A stretch of 64,000 nucleotides of DNA, taken from positions 1 to 64,000 of the forward strand of contig CALWUY010000071.1 in the NCBI GenBank assembly GCA_944384855.1. The letters are read 5' to 3'. A program made the translations under genes and the position numbers. A model generated the notes under the pieces. The model ran no database searches and was not told where the DNA came from. It saw only the letters and a list, made by a program, of their open reading frames with translations. This DNA is from an uncultured Clostridia bacterium. GTDB taxonomy: Bacteria; Bacillota; Clostridia; Oscillospirales; Acutalibacteraceae. Below are positions 35,088 to 45,136 of this stretch, piece by piece. Within the stretch, counting starts at the first letter, position 1. Every line of letters begins with the position of its first letter.

Positions 35088-36956
35088 TTATTTTGCAAGG
35101 TAAATCAGAAGCACCGAAACATCTGCCGGACTGACACCGGAAATACGGGAAGCCTGCGCAATGTTGGCAGGACGTATCTTTGCGAGTTTCTCAACCGCTT
35201 CAAGCCTGAGTCCTTTGATACTTTTGTAATCCGTATCCTCAGGGATGAGCTTGCCCTCAAGCCTTAACATTTCATTAACCTGAGCGAGCTGCCTTGTAAT
35301 GTATCCCTCGTATTTTATTTCGATTTCGACCTTTTCCTTAACGCTTTCGGGAAGCGGCGGACGCTGTGTATCAAACGGTGCCAGCATTTCGTAACTGAGC
35401 TGGGGGCGTTTTATAAGATCGGATAACCTCATTCCTGTGGTCAGAGGAGCCGTTCCTTTTTCCTCAAGCATACAGTTTAAATCCGCGCCCGGCGCGATAA
35501 ATGTGTTTTTTACTCTTTCTATTTCGGATTCTTTGAGTTCTTTTTTACGCAGAAACTCAGCATACTGCTCTTCGGATATCAGTCCCAGCTTATATCCCGT
35601 CGGCATTAAACGCTCATCGGCGTTGTCCTGACGCAGCAAAAGCCGGTACTCGCTTCGGGAAGTCATCATCCGGTAGGGGTCCATGCAGCCCTTGGTGACA
35701 AGATCGTCGATAAGAGTCCCTATATATGAAGAGGCGCGTGATAATATGAGCGGAGGTTTTCCCTGTATTTTAAGGGCGGCGTTTATTCCGGCAACCAGTC
35801 CCTGCGCGGCCGCTTCTTCGTACCCCGATGAGCCGTTAAACTGCCCCGCTCCGTACAGTCCCTCAAAATCCTTCATCTCAAGCGTGGCTCTCATGGCAAG
35901 CGGATCTATACAGTCATACTCAATAGCATACGCGTTTCTCATTATCTTTACATTTCTGAGACAGGGTATGGTTTTGTAAAGCTTTATCTGGACTTCTTCG
36001 GGAAGCGATGATGACAATCCCTGAAGATACATTTCCTCTGTGTTTTCCCCGCACGGTTCTATAAAAAACTGATGCCGCTTTTTATCGGAAAACCTTACTA
36101 TTTTATCCTCGATGCTCGGACAGTATCTGGGACCTATGCCTTCGATAACCCCCGAATAAAGCGGAGACCGGTCTATATTTTCAAGTATTACCCGCTTGGT
36201 GTCATCATTTGTGTACGCAATGTGACATACCACCTTATTTTCAGGCGGAACAGCGGTTGAGAAACTGAAAGGTACAGTCTTTTCGTCACCCGGCTGAACC
36301 TCAAGCTGAGAAAAGTCTATACTGTCCCGCGCTACTCGCGCCGGGGTTCCGGTCTTGAACCTTCTTAATGGAAGTCCCAATTTTTTAAGCGACTCTGACA
36401 GCGCGTTTGCCGGAAAGGAGCCGTCAGGTCCTGCCGAATAATTGATCTCGCCTACATATATTCTTCCGCCTAAAAACGTACCGGTGGCAAGTATTACCGC
36501 TTTCGCCTCAAATACCGCTCCCAAAGCTGTGGTACAGTACCAAAGCCCGTCCTTTTTGCAGATATCCACAATTTCGCACTGTTTTACGTCCAGGCCCTGC
36601 TGAAGCTCCACCGCATGCTTCATATAGCCGCTGTATGCCCTGCGGTCAACCTGCGCCCTCAGCGAATGAACGGCAGGACCTTTGCCTAAATTCAGCATTC
36701 TGCTCTGAAGCGAATTCTTGTCTGCGGCTTTTCCCATTTCGCCGCCGAGTGCATCCAGCTCTCTGACCAGATGTCCCTTTGCCGTGCCTCCGATAGACGG
36801 ATTACACGGCATATTGCCTATCCAGTCAAGGCTTACCGTAAAAATTATAGTGCTGCACCCCAGCCGCGCGCCTGCCAAAGCGGCCTCTATACCCGCGTGT
36901 CCCGCGCCTATAACCGCAATGTCGTAAGACCCGGCATCGTAACTTTTTATAGCCAA
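35088..36956 (-). CDS. mnmG: tRNA uridine-5-carboxymethylaminomethyl synthase subunit MnmG (GidA)
   Basis: FAD-dependent partner of MnmE that modifies the wobble uridine of several tRNAs (622 residues). FAD loop [22 protein letters not shown] (about 12-33), the GidA signatures [15 protein letters not shown] and [24 protein letters not shown], and the MnmE-binding C-terminal domain are all present. Start is TTG five bases after AGAGGGA. mnmE is not in the window; it lies 31 bases after the DnaC-like gene. Confidence 0.96.
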   Translation of the reverse strand: MAIKSYDAGSYDIAVIGAGHAGIEAALAGARLGCSTIIFTVSLDWIGNMPCNPSIGGTAKGHLVRELDALGGEMGKAADKNSLQSRMLNLGKGPAVHSLRAQVDRRAYSGYMKHAVELQQGLDVKQCEIVDICKKDGLWYCTTALGAVFEAKAVILATGTFLGGRIYVGEINYSAGPDGSFPANALSESLKKLGLPLRRFKTGTPARVARDSIDFSQLEVQPGDEKTVPFSFSTAVPPENKVVCHIAYTNDDTKRVILENIDRSPLYSGVIEGIGPRYCPSIEDKIVRFSDKKRHQFFIEPCGENTEEMYLQGLSSSLPEEVQIKLYKTIPCLRNVKIMRNAYAIEYDCIDPLAMRATLEMKDFEGLYGAGQFNGSSGYEEAAAQGLVAGINAALKIQGKPPLILSRASSYIGTLIDDLVTKGCMDPYRMMTSRSEYRLLLRQDNADERLMPTGYKLGLISEEQYAEFLRKKELKESEIERVKNTFIAPGADLNCMLEEKGTAPLTTGMRLSDLIKRPQLSYEMLAPFDTQRPPLPESVKEKVEIEIKYEGYITRQLAQVNEMLRLEGKLIPEDTDYKSIKGLRLEAVEKLAKIRPANIAQASRISGVSPADVSVLLIYLAK

Positions 36957-36987
36957 AAAAATCCCTCTTTTAACAATGTGCTCGGTA

Positions 36988-37965
36988 TTATTTTATGCTT
37001 TCCATCTTCTTCTGCTGCCGTATGTCCTTACCCAGGAATTTATATCCCTCATAATTTCCTATCAGCCTTGAAGATACTCTCGGAGTATAGCGTTCCTCGA
37101 GCTGTTTCATGGAAAGATTGGTATTGATTATTGTAGGTCTTCTGATTAAAATACGCGTATTTATGATATTGTAAAGCACCGATTTTGTAAACGAAGTAGC
37201 AAGTTCGGTTCCCAGGTCATCTATTACAAGCAGATCGCAGTTAAGGACAGAGTCGTATACACCCTTCCCTTCCGACTGGAATTTTTCATTTTCTATTGCC
37301 GAAAACAGATTTCCCGCCGACGCGTAAACCGGCATATACCCTTTTTCTATAACCGCAGAAACCACGGCAAGGGTAAGATGTGTCTTTCCGAGACCCGCAT
37401 CCCCCATAAACAGCAGGTTACAGGACGTTTCCGGCGAAAAACCGATAGCGTACTCACGGCACAGCTTAAATACCGCAGTCATTCTCCGTCTCGGGTTCTG
37501 ACCGTCGGCGCCGTCTTTATCCGAATAATACTTCAGGTCAAAATTATCAAACCTGCAGCTTTGAAGCGGCATTTCGCGGGACAGCTCAGCTGTCATTACC
37601 GCTGCTGCCTCCCGCTTTACGCAGCCGCATATTTTGCCCGATGCATACCCTGTATCTTTGCATACACTGCAGTTATAACTGATTTCAGGCACCTGTGCTT
37701 TTTTCAGCAGCATTTTTTTCTCCTCAGCTAAAGCAGACGCTTTTTTCTGAAGCTGTTCCACCCCGTCTTTGCCCTCTGAAAGTGCGGTTACAGCAATATC
37801 CGCCCCTGTTCTGGAAAGCAGCATGTCTATCTCTGAAAGCCTCGGATTTGCTTTATAAGCGGCTGAAAGCATTAAATCTCTCTGCGCCTGTTTTTCGGAA
37901 AGAGTTTTTCTTATGTTTTCAAAAGCTTTTTTATATGTATCCTCTTTAGTAAGCATATTTTTCAC
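36988..37965 (-). CDS. DnaC/DnaI-like replicative helicase loader
   Basis: A 325-residue AAA+ ATPase. An N-terminal helical part is followed by a zinc motif ([17 protein letters not shown], near 100-116), Walker [11 protein letters not shown] (near 188), Walker B LLVIDDLG and sensor 1 TIINTNLSM. This layout matches Firmicute helicase loaders DnaI/DnaC that place the replicative helicase on DNA. It starts with GTG overlapping the last base of the DnaD-domain gene, so the two replication proteins are translationally coupled. Confidence 0.88.
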   Translation of the reverse strand: MKNMLTKEDTYKKAFENIRKTLSEKQAQRDLMLSAAYKANPRLSEIDMLLSRTGADIAVTALSEGKDGVEQLQKKASALAEEKKMLLKKAQVPEISYNCSVCKDTGYASGKICGCVKREAAAVMTAELSREMPLQSCRFDNFDLKYYSDKDGADGQNPRRRMTAVFKLCREYAIGFSPETSCNLLFMGDAGLGKTHLTLAVVSAVIEKGYMPVYASAGNLFSAIENEKFQSEGKGVYDSVLNCDLLVIDDLGTELATSFTKSVLYNIINTRILIRRPTIINTNLSMKQLEERYTPRVSSRLIGNYEGYKFLGKDIRQQKKMESIK

Positions 37966-38879
37966 TAATCCTTTGAGTTAAGCAGTTTTTCATACAAATC
38001 AAGGTCATAGGCAGCGCCGTCCGTCCTGTCGGCCTTATCATTTTTTGACTTAATAAGGTCATTTACGGTTCTGATACCTTTCAAATACCAGTTTTCAATA
38101 ATTTTGGCGGTATATGCGAAAGAAAACTTTGATTTTTTATTCACACATTCATCATAGGCTTCCGTAAGCAGTTCTTTCGGAAGTTCCCACTCCGCAATCC
38201 ATTTGTATGACAGTTCCTCTTCCTTTTTGCTGGGTTTTCGCTTTTCAATTCCGAACGCCGCGCATACAGCGTTCCAGCACTGCTGCGTGCGGGAAAGTTT
38301 TACGAGCTCCTTTTCGGCTCCGTCTATGGTATCTATCCCGCGGTTTGCCCAGTCAACCGCCGTAGCCTCGATAAAATTCATATTAATCCTTTTTATGTCG
38401 ACCGCGTACTGTACAATAAACAGAATTATCGATACATCCAGCCCCAAATCATCATACATCCATACTAAAGACGCGGTTTCGTTGCTTTTAAGGTTTCTGC
38501 CGAATTTCAACTGTGTTTCTCTCAGAAGATAGGCAATTTTTGAATCCTCGCCGCCTCTTTTCACTACATCCGAACGCGAAGGTTTCTGCATCCTTACCGA
38601 TGCCTTAGGCTTTTCAGGCACCGCCTCTGCCGAGGTATTTTCCTTTGGCAGCAGAATTCCCGTATCCGCCCAGTAGAGCAGCGCTTCCTTAACATCATAC
38701 TCATTCACTCCGGTATATTCTGAAATTTCACTTACAGGTATATCGGCAGTCATTTTTCTGAATATGTAAATCAGCACTTTGACATGTTCGGCCTTTGCAA
38801 ATTTCAAATACCTGTCTGCCACCGCAGCCGGGATCGGAACGGAAGACGCCAGCTCGGCAGGATTTATCAGATAATCCAT
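37965..38879 (-). CDS. DnaD-domain replication initiation protein
   Basis: A 304-residue protein with an N-terminal winged helix (about 30-80, PVSEISEYTGVNEYDVKEALLYWADTGIL), then two DnaD/DnaB-type helical domains (about 115-190 and 210-280) containing the YxxxIxxxW-like segment YTAKIIENWYLKGI. Such proteins (B. subtilis DnaD, DnaB) open DNA and recruit the helicase loader. ATG follows AGGGG by seven bases. The partnership with the downstream loader gene supports a role in chromosome replication, not phage. Confidence 0.88.
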   Translation of the reverse strand: MDYLINPAELASSVPIPAAVADRYLKFAKAEHVKVLIYIFRKMTADIPVSEISEYTGVNEYDVKEALLYWADTGILLPKENTSAEAVPEKPKASVRMQKPSRSDVVKRGGEDSKIAYLLRETQLKFGRNLKSNETASLVWMYDDLGLDVSIILFIVQYAVDIKRINMNFIEATAVDWANRGIDTIDGAEKELVKLSRTQQCWNAVCAAFGIEKRKPSKKEEELSYKWIAEWELPKELLTEAYDECVNKKSKFSFAYTAKIIENWYLKGIRTVNDLIKSKNDKADRTDGAAYDLDLYEKLLNSKD

Positions 38880-38915
38880 CACTTTACCCCTGTTTCAAAA
38901 CTATATTAACAATTA

Positions 38916-38944
38916 ATTATAACAATTAATACGGTTATTGTAAA
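38916..38944 (-). promoter_or_regulatory. Sigma-A promoter of the dnaD-like/loader/mnmG unit
   Basis: TTTACA (38939-38944), 17-base spacer, TATAAT (38916-38921), 37 bases before the ATG and just after the proS terminator. Confidence 0.7.
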
Positions 38945-38957
38945 TAGGCAAAATTTC

Positions 38958-38986
38958 ATAAAAAAAGGAGACTGTTTCCAGTCTCC
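38958..38986 (-). terminator. Terminator after proS
   Basis: On the minus strand GGAGACTG-GAAA-CAGTCTCC, an 8-bp stem with a GAAA tetraloop, is followed by a run of seven T. Confidence 0.9.
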
Positions 38987-38993
38987 CCTGATA

Positions 38994-40427
38994 TTAATAA
39001 GCTTTTCCCCAGTAAAGCATATACTTTGCCTCTTTGCCGCAGCATACACATTTATCGGATATTCTTTCCTGTTCAAACGGTATGCAGCGCGAAGTTACAC
39101 CGGCGTCTTCCTTAAGTTTGTCCTCGCACTCGCGGCATCCGCACCACATAGCGCGGATAAACCCGGGTTTGTTATCGGCAATTTCTTTTAATTCATCGAA
39201 ATCGTGAGCGTCATAAGTCATGCTGTCTCTGCGTTCCAGCGCTTTTTTGTACAATCCGTCATGCACCGCTTTTAAAAGCTGAGGTATAGCTTCTTCAATC
39301 TTATCCAGAGAAACCGACGTCTTTTCTCCGTTGTCCCTGCGTACAACCACACAGGAGTTATTTTCTATATCCTTGGGTCCCAGTTCTATTCTCAGCGGAA
39401 CACCTTTCATCTCATATTCTGCAAACTTCCATCCGGGCGTCTGATCGCTTGCATCAAGCTTTGCGCGGCAAATATTTTTGAGCTTTGCCAGCACTTCGTT
39501 TGCCTTTTCCATAACACCTGGCTTATGCGAAGCAATAGGTATCAATATTGCCTGTATCGGAGCCACCGCCGGCGGAAGAACCAGACCGCTGTCATCGCCG
39601 TGGGTCATTATTATTGCTCCTATAAGCCTTGTCGTAGTTCCCCATGAAGTCTGGAAAGGATTTACTAAATTATTGTTTTTATCGGTGTACTGAATATCGA
39701 ACGCTTTGGCAAAACCGTCGCCGAAATAATGAGACGTACCGCTCTGAAGCGCTTTTCCGTCATGCATAAGCGCTTCTATCGTGTATGTAGCCTCCGCGCC
39801 GGCAAAACGCTCTTTTTCTGTCTTGATACCCTTTACAACCGGCATTGCGAGATACTCCTCGGCAAACTTTGCATAAACATTAAGCATCTGTATGGTTTCT
39901 GCCTGCGCTTCTTCTGGGGTTGCATGAAGCGTATGGCCTTCCTGCCAGAGAAATTCGCGTGACCTTAAAAACGGGCGTGTAGTTTTTTCCCAGCGCACAA
40001 CATTGCACCACTGATTATAAAGTTTGGGCAAATCCCTGTAAGAATGCACAATATTTTTAAAATGGTCGCAGAAGAGGGTTTCTGAAGTAGGACGCACGCA
40101 CATTCTTTCTTCCAGCTCCTCCTCGCCGCCGTGAGTCACCCAGGCAACTTCCGGAGCAAATCCCTCCACATGATCCTTTTCTTTCTGCAAAAGGCTTTCG
40201 GGAATAAAAAGCGGCATATAAACATTTTCATGTCCCGTTTCCTTGAACAGCGCGTCCATCTGACGCTGAATATTCTCCCAGATAGCATATCCGTATGGAC
40301 GTATTATCATACAGCCCTTAACCGAAGCATAGTCAATAAGTTCGGCTTTTAAGCAAACATCCGTATACCATTTGGCGAAATCCTCCTCCATGGAGGTTAT
40401 AGATTTTACAAGTTTATCCTTTGCCAT
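38994..40427 (-). CDS. proS: Prolyl-tRNA synthetase (type without editing insertion)
   Basis: Class II synthetase of 477 residues of the eukaryote/archaeal-like ProS type, which lacks the bacterial INS editing domain. Motif 1 region [18 protein letters not shown], motif 2 [22 protein letters not shown] and motif 3 are seen, with a C-terminal zinc domain ([17 protein letters not shown]). Family members start MAKDK-like, favouring the ATG at 40427; a GTG ten codons upstream abuts AAAGG. In Bacillus proS lies between rseP and polC; here it has moved and ispG occupies that place. Confidence 0.94.
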   Translation of the reverse strand: MAKDKLVKSITSMEEDFAKWYTDVCLKAELIDYASVKGCMIIRPYGYAIWENIQRQMDALFKETGHENVYMPLFIPESLLQKEKDHVEGFAPEVAWVTHGGEEELEERMCVRPTSETLFCDHFKNIVHSYRDLPKLYNQWCNVVRWEKTTRPFLRSREFLWQEGHTLHATPEEAQAETIQMLNVYAKFAEEYLAMPVVKGIKTEKERFAGAEATYTIEALMHDGKALQSGTSHYFGDGFAKAFDIQYTDKNNNLVNPFQTSWGTTTRLIGAIIMTHGDDSGLVLPPAVAPIQAILIPIASHKPGVMEKANEVLAKLKNICRAKLDASDQTPGWKFAEYEMKGVPLRIELGPKDIENNSCVVVRRDNGEKTSVSLDKIEEAIPQLLKAVHDGLYKKALERRDSMTYDAHDFDELKEIADNKPGFIRAMWCGCRECEDKLKEDAGVTSRCIPFEQERISDKCVCCGKEAKYMLYWGKAY

Positions 40428-40495
40428 ATCATCAGGTGCAGACGCACCCTTGTCCACCTTTCGTTTCAGAAGACTGAATTTTTACATACTTAATT

Positions 40496-40524
40496 ATTAT
40501 AAAATAACTTTTTATATTTTGCAA
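40496..40524 (-). promoter_or_regulatory. Sigma-A promoter of proS
   Basis: TTGCAA (40519-40524), 17-base spacer, TATAAT (40496-40501). The leader of about 60 bases has no T-box elements. Confidence 0.7.
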
Positions 40525-40592
40525 CAATTTTTGATAGATTCAGTATTCTCCGTTAATTTTTTTTAAAATATTGTAAAAAATATAAAAAAATA

Positions 40593-40621
40593 TTGACAAA
40601 TTACAGTTTTGAACATATCAT
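40593..40621 (+). promoter_or_regulatory. Sigma-A promoter of acpP
   Basis: TTGACA (40593-40598), 17-base spacer, TATCAT (40616-40621), about 80 bases before the acpP ATG and divergent from the proS promoter. Confidence 0.68.
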
Positions 40622-40700
40622 TTGATTAAGGCATTTCTTAATTGCAGTGCTTCAAGCCGGCGGGTATACACCTTACGGTAAATTTTCAGGAGGAATATTT

Positions 40701-40928
40701 ATGGTATTTGAAAAAGTAAAAGAACTTTTAGCCAACCAGTTAGGTGCAGACGAAGAACTTATGACTATGGACACAAATATAGCTTCGGATTTAGGTGCTG
40801 ACAGTCTGGATGTTGTTGAGCTGCTTACTGATATTCAGGATGAATTCCAGATTGAAATTCCGGACGAGGAGATTGAAAACATAAAAACAATAGGAGATCT
40901 CACGGAATATATACAGAATAATATTTAA
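40701..40928 (+). CDS. acpP: Acyl carrier protein
   Basis: A 75-residue acidic four-helix carrier for fatty acid synthesis. The phosphopantetheine serine is in GADSLDVVE (about Ser37), followed by FQIEIPDEEIENIKTIGDL. ATG follows AGGAGG by seven bases; the frame is open upstream but that part is not coding. It stands alone between its own promoter and terminator, not next to other fab genes. Confidence 0.95.
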   Translation: MVFEKVKELLANQLGADEELMTMDTNIASDLGADSLDVVELLTDIQDEFQIEIPDEEIENIKTIGDLTEYIQNNI

Positions 40929-40931
40929 TTT

Positions 40932-40960
40932 AAAGCTGTGGCAAACCCACAGCTTTTTTA
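40932..40960 (+). terminator. Terminator after acpP
   Basis: GCTGTGG (40934-40940) pairs with CCACAGC (40946-40952) around a 5-base loop, extended by A and T pairs and followed by six T. Confidence 0.88.
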
Positions 40961-40979
40961 TTTGTTAATATAATTTTAA

Positions 40980-41008
40980 TTGACTTTAAGAGGCTTATGG
41001 AGTAAAAT
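40980..41008 (+). promoter_or_regulatory. Sigma-A promoter of the pyrH-polC operon
   Basis: TTGACT (40980-40985), 17-base spacer, TAAAAT (41003-41008), about 31 bases before the pyrH ATG. Confidence 0.68.
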
Positions 41009-41039
41009 AAATACAAAATAATACAGTGGAGTGAATGGA

Positions 41040-41744
41040 ATGAAACCGATTTATAACAGGGTGCTTCTGAAACTCAGCGGCGAAGTGCTTGCAGGAGAAA
41101 AAGGTTCGGGAATTGATTTTGACAAAGTGCTTGAGATTTGTGAACGAATAAAGACCTGTGCAGAAATCGGGGTGCAGATAGCAATAGTTGTAGGCGGAGG
41201 GAACTTCTGGCGCGGCCGTTCGAGCGGCAAGATGGACCGCACGCGCGCCGACCACATGGGTATGCTTGCGACGTCAATAAACTCACTGGCTTTGGCGGAT
41301 GCGCTGGAGCAGCTCGGGGTAACGGCGAGGGTACAGACGGCAATAGAGATGCGTCAGATAGCGGAGCCGTACATCAGGAACAGGGCAGTCCGGCATCTGG
41401 AAAAAGGCAGAGTGGTAATTTTCGGCTGCGGAACGGGCAACCCGTTTTTTTCAACCGACACTGCCGCCGCTCTGCGAGCTGCCGAAATAGGTGCAGACGT
41501 AATATTCAAAGCCACGAATGTCGACGGTGTATACGACAGCGACCCGAAAACGCATCCGGATGCCAAAAAATATGATACGTTATCACATTTAGAAGTTTTA
41601 AAGCAGGGCTTAAACGTTATGGACAGTACGGCGGCATCGCTGTGTATGGACAACAATATAAAGATACTTGTATTCAACCTTAAAAATCCGGACAATATAG
41701 TTTCCGCGGTATTGGGAGAAGCTATAGGTACGGTAATAAAATAA
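41040..41744 (+). CDS. pyrH: UMP kinase
   Basis: Phosphorylates UMP to UDP (234 residues, amino acid kinase fold). Motifs: [13 protein letters not shown] at the N-terminus, [11 protein letters not shown], the UMP site [39 protein letters not shown] and [14 protein letters not shown] at 41040 follows GGAG by eight bases. First gene of the conserved pyrH-frr-uppS-cdsA-dxr-rseP run. Confidence 0.95.
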   Translation: MKPIYNRVLLKLSGEVLAGEKGSGIDFDKVLEICERIKTCAEIGVQIAIVVGGGNFWRGRSSGKMDRTRADHMGMLATSINSLALADALEQLGVTARVQTAIEMRQIAEPYIRNRAVRHLEKGRVVIFGCGTGNPFFSTDTAAALRAAEIGADVIFKATNVDGVYDSDPKTHPDAKKYDTLSHLEVLKQGLNVMDSTAASLCMDNNIKILVFNLKNPDNIVSAVLGEAIGTVIK

Positions 41745-41766
41745 CAAACAGCGAAGGAGAATTTGC

Positions 41767-42321
41767 ATGAACGAACTCATTAAAAATACCGAGGAAAAAA
41801 TGAATAAAACAGTCGCGGTTTTAGAGCGTGATTATAAATCGGTAAGAGCGGGGCGGGCAAACGCGGCAATACTGGACCGTATAAACGTTGATTATTACGG
41901 CGTACCCACACCGATTCAGCAGATGGCTGCGGTATCAGTTCCGGAACCGCGGATTCTCATGATACAGCCGTGGGACGCGTCTTCATTGAAGGCCATAGAA
42001 AAAGCCATACTGACTTCAGATATAGGAATAAATCCTCAGAATGACGGAAGAGTAATCCGGTTATCATTTCCGCCTTTGACAGAAGAACGGCGCAGGGAGA
42101 TAGTGAAAGAGGTTAAAAAACTTGCGGAAGACAATAAGGTTGCGATTCGCAACACGCGCCGTGACGCGCTTGAGAAACTCAAAGGACTTAAGAAGGCTAA
42201 CACAATAACAGAGGACGATGTAGCTGACGGTGAAAAGAAGATTCAGAATCTTACCGACAGGTTCTGCAAGGAAATTGATGAGCTTGCAGGGATAAAGGAA
42301 AAAGAAATTCTGGAAATTTAA
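41767..42321 (+). CDS. frr: Ribosome recycling factor
   Basis: Splits post-termination ribosomes with EF-G (184 residues, the standard length). Family segments: SVRAGRANAAILDRINVDYYGVPTPIQQMA, ILMIQPWD, GINPQNDGRVIRLSFPPLTEERR, and VAIRNTRRDALEKLK. ATG follows GAAGGAG. Cotranscribed with pyrH, 22 bases apart. Confidence 0.97.
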   Translation: MNELIKNTEEKMNKTVAVLERDYKSVRAGRANAAILDRINVDYYGVPTPIQQMAAVSVPEPRILMIQPWDASSLKAIEKAILTSDIGINPQNDGRVIRLSFPPLTEERRREIVKEVKKLAEDNKVAIRNTRRDALEKLKGLKKANTITEDDVADGEKKIQNLTDRFCKEIDELAGIKEKEILEI

Positions 42322-42340
42322 TTAAGATAAATACTGATTA

Positions 42341-42372
42341 TCGGGCGGATGCCGTTTTATCCGCCCGATTTT
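42341..42372 (+). terminator. Hairpin between frr and uppS, likely partial terminator
   Basis: TCGGGCGGAT (42341-42350) pairs perfectly with ATCCGCCCGA (42359-42368) around an 8-base loop, followed by TTTT. The T tract is short, so read-through into uppS is expected; it may set a step in expression. Confidence 0.6.
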
Positions 42373-42392
42373 CGCACAAAAATACAACGGCG

Positions 42393-43115
42393 GTGAAGGA
42401 CTTGAAGCTATTGAATCGGGAAGAAAAAAAGCGGATTCTGCCGCGGCACATTGCCATAATAATGGACGGCAACGGGAGGTGGGCGAAGAAACGCTCTCTG
42501 CCGAGAACGGCGGGACATATAGCGGGTGCCAAAACATTCAAAACGATTGCGAGATACTGCAATAAAATCGGTCTTGAATATCTTACTGTTTACGCTTTTT
42601 CCACTGAAAACTGGAAACGTCCGAAAGAAGAAGTAGAAGGTATAATGGATTTATTGAGGGACTACCTTAAAGACGCGGAAAATTTCAAGGATGAGAACAT
42701 AAGGGTAAGGTTTATAGGAGACCGCACACCGCTTGCCGAAGATATTAAGGCGCTAATGGTAAAGAACGAGGAAGGCTCTGAAAACGCCACGGGGCTTAAC
42801 CTTAATATCGCGATAAACTACGGAGGAAGAGATGAGATTACCCACGCGGTAAAAAAAATCATAAATTCCGGCATTTCGGCAGAGGATATAACCGAGCAGA
42901 CTATAAGCGACAATCTATATACAGCTGGATGTCCCGATCCGGATTTTATTATACGTCCTAGCGGTGAATACCGGCTCTCAAACTATCTTATATGGCAGTC
43001 GGCATATTCTGAATACTGGTTTTCAGATATTTTATGGCCCGACTTCAAGCCGAAACACCTTGAAAAAGCGATTGAAGATTATAACCAAAGAAACCGCAGA
43101 TTCGGAGGAATATAA
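42393..43115 (+). CDS. uppS: Undecaprenyl diphosphate synthase
   Basis: cis-Prenyltransferase making C55 undecaprenyl diphosphate for peptidoglycan (about 234-240 residues). Motifs: HIAIIMDGNGRWAKKRSLPRTAGH (catalytic Asp), TVYAFSTENWKRP, and FIIRPSGEYRLSNYLIWQSAYSEYWF. The start is uncertain: GTG at 42393 has a weak ribosome site, whereas a TTG at 42411 lies ten bases after AAGGA. Followed closely by cdsA. Confidence 0.95.
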   Translation: MKDLKLLNREEKKRILPRHIAIIMDGNGRWAKKRSLPRTAGHIAGAKTFKTIARYCNKIGLEYLTVYAFSTENWKRPKEEVEGIMDLLRDYLKDAENFKDENIRVRFIGDRTPLAEDIKALMVKNEEGSENATGLNLNIAINYGGRDEITHAVKKIINSGISAEDITEQTISDNLYTAGCPDPDFIIRPSGEYRLSNYLIWQSAYSEYWFSDILWPDFKPKHLEKAIEDYNQRNRRFGGI

Positions 43116-43118
43116 ACT

Positions 43119-43979
43119 ATGAAAACTCGCATAATTTCGGGAATAGTATTATTTATTATAGTAGCGGCGGTATTGGCGGCGGGCATATTTATAAGCCCTG
43201 TCATTGTATCCTTTTTTATAGCTCTTATTTCGGCTAATGCCGTATACGAGCTGCTTAAAAACGCCGCCGGAATAAAGTCGAATACAGCACTGATCGGCAG
43301 TATGGTCTACAGCTTTTTAAATGTGTTTTTGCTGAACTGGGATTATAAAAATGTCCCTGATTTTTTAAATGTTTCATCACCTGTCGATTATAACGAAATC
43401 GCGCATTTCAGATCATCGCTGATACTTGGCACAGTTTATTTTATTTTTGCGGCGGTTATATGCCTTATTAAGCATAAAGACTTTAACCTTTCGCAGATAG
43501 CTGTACTATGTGCCATGCCGATTGCTGTTTCCTATGCTTTCAGCAGCCTCGGCACTATTTTAAATCATGACAGCGGAATATATTACCTGCTTCTGCTTAT
43601 CAATTTTTCATCTGTATGCGACATGGGAGCATATTTCACCGGAGTCACAATAGGCAAGCACAAGCTTTGTCCTGAAATCAGCCCGAAAAAGACGGTTGAA
43701 GGCGCAGTCGGCGGCATAATATCCAGTATAATAATTTCAGTCGTTATCATTTTATGTTTCGGACAGACGGGAAAAATGCTTATAACCCTATTGCTTACCG
43801 TTCCGTTCTGCATATTAGGAATGATCGGCGATTTATTTGCTTCTGTCATCAAGCGCTCGGTAGGGATCAAGGACTACGGAAATTTAATTCCGGGTCACGG
43901 CGGAATACTTGACAGGTTTGACAGCATATTAATGATTGCACCCTTATTGTATATATTTATAATTTTAGGTATACTGTGA
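43119..43979 (+). CDS. cdsA: Phosphatidate cytidylyltransferase
   Basis: Makes CDP-diacylglycerol from phosphatidate and CTP (286 residues). Integral membrane protein with about seven helices and the C-terminal signature, here SVGIKDYGNLIPGHGGILDRFDS, which carries the catalytic Asp residues. ATG follows GGAGG. Its stop overlaps the dxr start by one base (TGATG). Confidence 0.94.
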   Translation: MKTRIISGIVLFIIVAAVLAAGIFISPVIVSFFIALISANAVYELLKNAAGIKSNTALIGSMVYSFLNVFLLNWDYKNVPDFLNVSSPVDYNEIAHFRSSLILGTVYFIFAAVICLIKHKDFNLSQIAVLCAMPIAVSYAFSSLGTILNHDSGIYYLLLLINFSSVCDMGAYFTGVTIGKHKLCPEISPKKTVEGAVGGIISSIIISVVIILCFGQTGKMLITLLLTVPFCILGMIGDLFASVIKRSVGIKDYGNLIPGHGGILDRFDSILMIAPLLYIFIILGIL

Positions 43980-45133
43980 TGAAAAAACTATGTATTTTAG
44001 GTTCTACCGGTTCAATAGGAACTCAGGCTCTCGAGGTTGCCGAGAGGAACGGCTATACCGTAACTTCGCTGGCAGCCGGCAGCAATACAGCGCTTTTAGA
44101 AGTTCAGGCAAGAAAATTTTCAGTCAAATCGGTCGCCGTTTTCAACACAGAGAGAGCTAAAGAATTAAAGCTTAAATTGGCGGATACCGATATTAAAGTT
44201 TTATCAGGCGCAGAAGGGGTTTGCGAAATCACCCGCGACGACAGCGATATAGTGCTTAACTCCATTGTAGGTATCGCGGGGCTTCGTCCGACTCTTTCAG
44301 CCATTGAAGCCGGAAAAACAATAGCGCTTGCAAATAAAGAAACCCTGGTTACCGGCGGCGAAACAGTAAACCGGAAAGCAAATGAAAAAGGTGTAAAAAT
44401 AATCCCCGTAGACAGTGAACATTCCGCTATTTTCCAGTCCCTTCAGGGAGCGCCGGAAAAAAGCCTTAAAAAAATACTTCTTACCGCCTCAGGCGGTCCG
44501 TTTTACGGCAAAACAAGAGAAGAACTGGAGAATGTAACCATAAAACAGGCGCTTAACCATCCGAACTGGTCAATGGGAGCGAAAATAACGGTTGATTCGG
44601 CCACCATGATGAATAAAGGTCTGGAAGTTATAGAAGCGGTACATCTTTTCGGAATTACGGCCGATAATATAGAGGTACTGATACACAGACAGAGCATACT
44701 TCATTCCGGTGCGGAGCTCAGCGACGGCGCTGTGATAGCGCAGCTTGGAACGCCGGATATGCGGCTTCCGATACAGTACGCCCTGACATATCCCGACAGA
44801 AGCGACTTCGCGTTTGAACGTTTGAGTCTTGCAGATATAGGAACGCTTACCTTTGCGCGTCCGGATAATCGAACCTTCCGCTGCCTTCCGCTTTGTATTG
44901 AGGCGATAAAACGCGGCGGGCTTGCCCCGGCGGCGGTAAACGGCGCCAACGAGGAAGCTGTGCGCATGTTTCTTGAAGGCAGGATAAAGTTTTTGCAGAT
45001 TGCGGATTTTGTCGAAAAAGCGCTTGAATGCGTGAACAATAAAAAAGAATATACTCTTGAGGATATTTTTGAGACTGACAGAACATCAAGATTACTTGTG
45101 AAAAACAGTTCAAAACAAACTTCAAAACTTTAA
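43979..45133 (+). CDS. dxr: 1-deoxy-D-xylulose-5-phosphate reductoisomerase
   Basis: First committed enzyme of the MEP isoprenoid pathway (384 residues). NADPH loop LGSTGSIGTQAL (about 6-17), ALANKETLVTGG, metal/active-site VDSEHSAIFQ, TASGGPF, and HPNWSMGAKITVDSATMMNKGLEVIEA. ATG at 43979. With uppS and ispG in the same operon, three steps of isoprenoid and lipid carrier supply are grouped here. Confidence 0.96.
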   Translation: MKKLCILGSTGSIGTQALEVAERNGYTVTSLAAGSNTALLEVQARKFSVKSVAVFNTERAKELKLKLADTDIKVLSGAEGVCEITRDDSDIVLNSIVGIAGLRPTLSAIEAGKTIALANKETLVTGGETVNRKANEKGVKIIPVDSEHSAIFQSLQGAPEKSLKKILLTASGGPFYGKTREELENVTIKQALNHPNWSMGAKITVDSATMMNKGLEVIEAVHLFGITADNIEVLIHRQSILHSGAELSDGAVIAQLGTPDMRLPIQYALTYPDRSDFAFERLSLADIGTLTFARPDNRTFRCLPLCIEAIKRGGLAPAAVNGANEEAVRMFLEGRIKFLQIADFVEKALECVNNKKEYTLEDIFETDRTSRLLVKNSSKQTSKL

Positions 45134-45136
45134 AAA

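Noticed and set aside
36988-38879. Prophage replication module (DnaD plus DnaC)
   Set aside because: No phage genes flank the pair; they sit between proS and mnmG with ordinary codon use and consensus promoters, so chromosomal replication is simpler.
40428-40524. T-box leader upstream of proS (and of hisS/aspS)
   Set aside because: No AGGGTGGNACCGCG antiterminator sequence and the leader is too short; hisS and aspS are internal operon genes with gaps of 6-14 bases.
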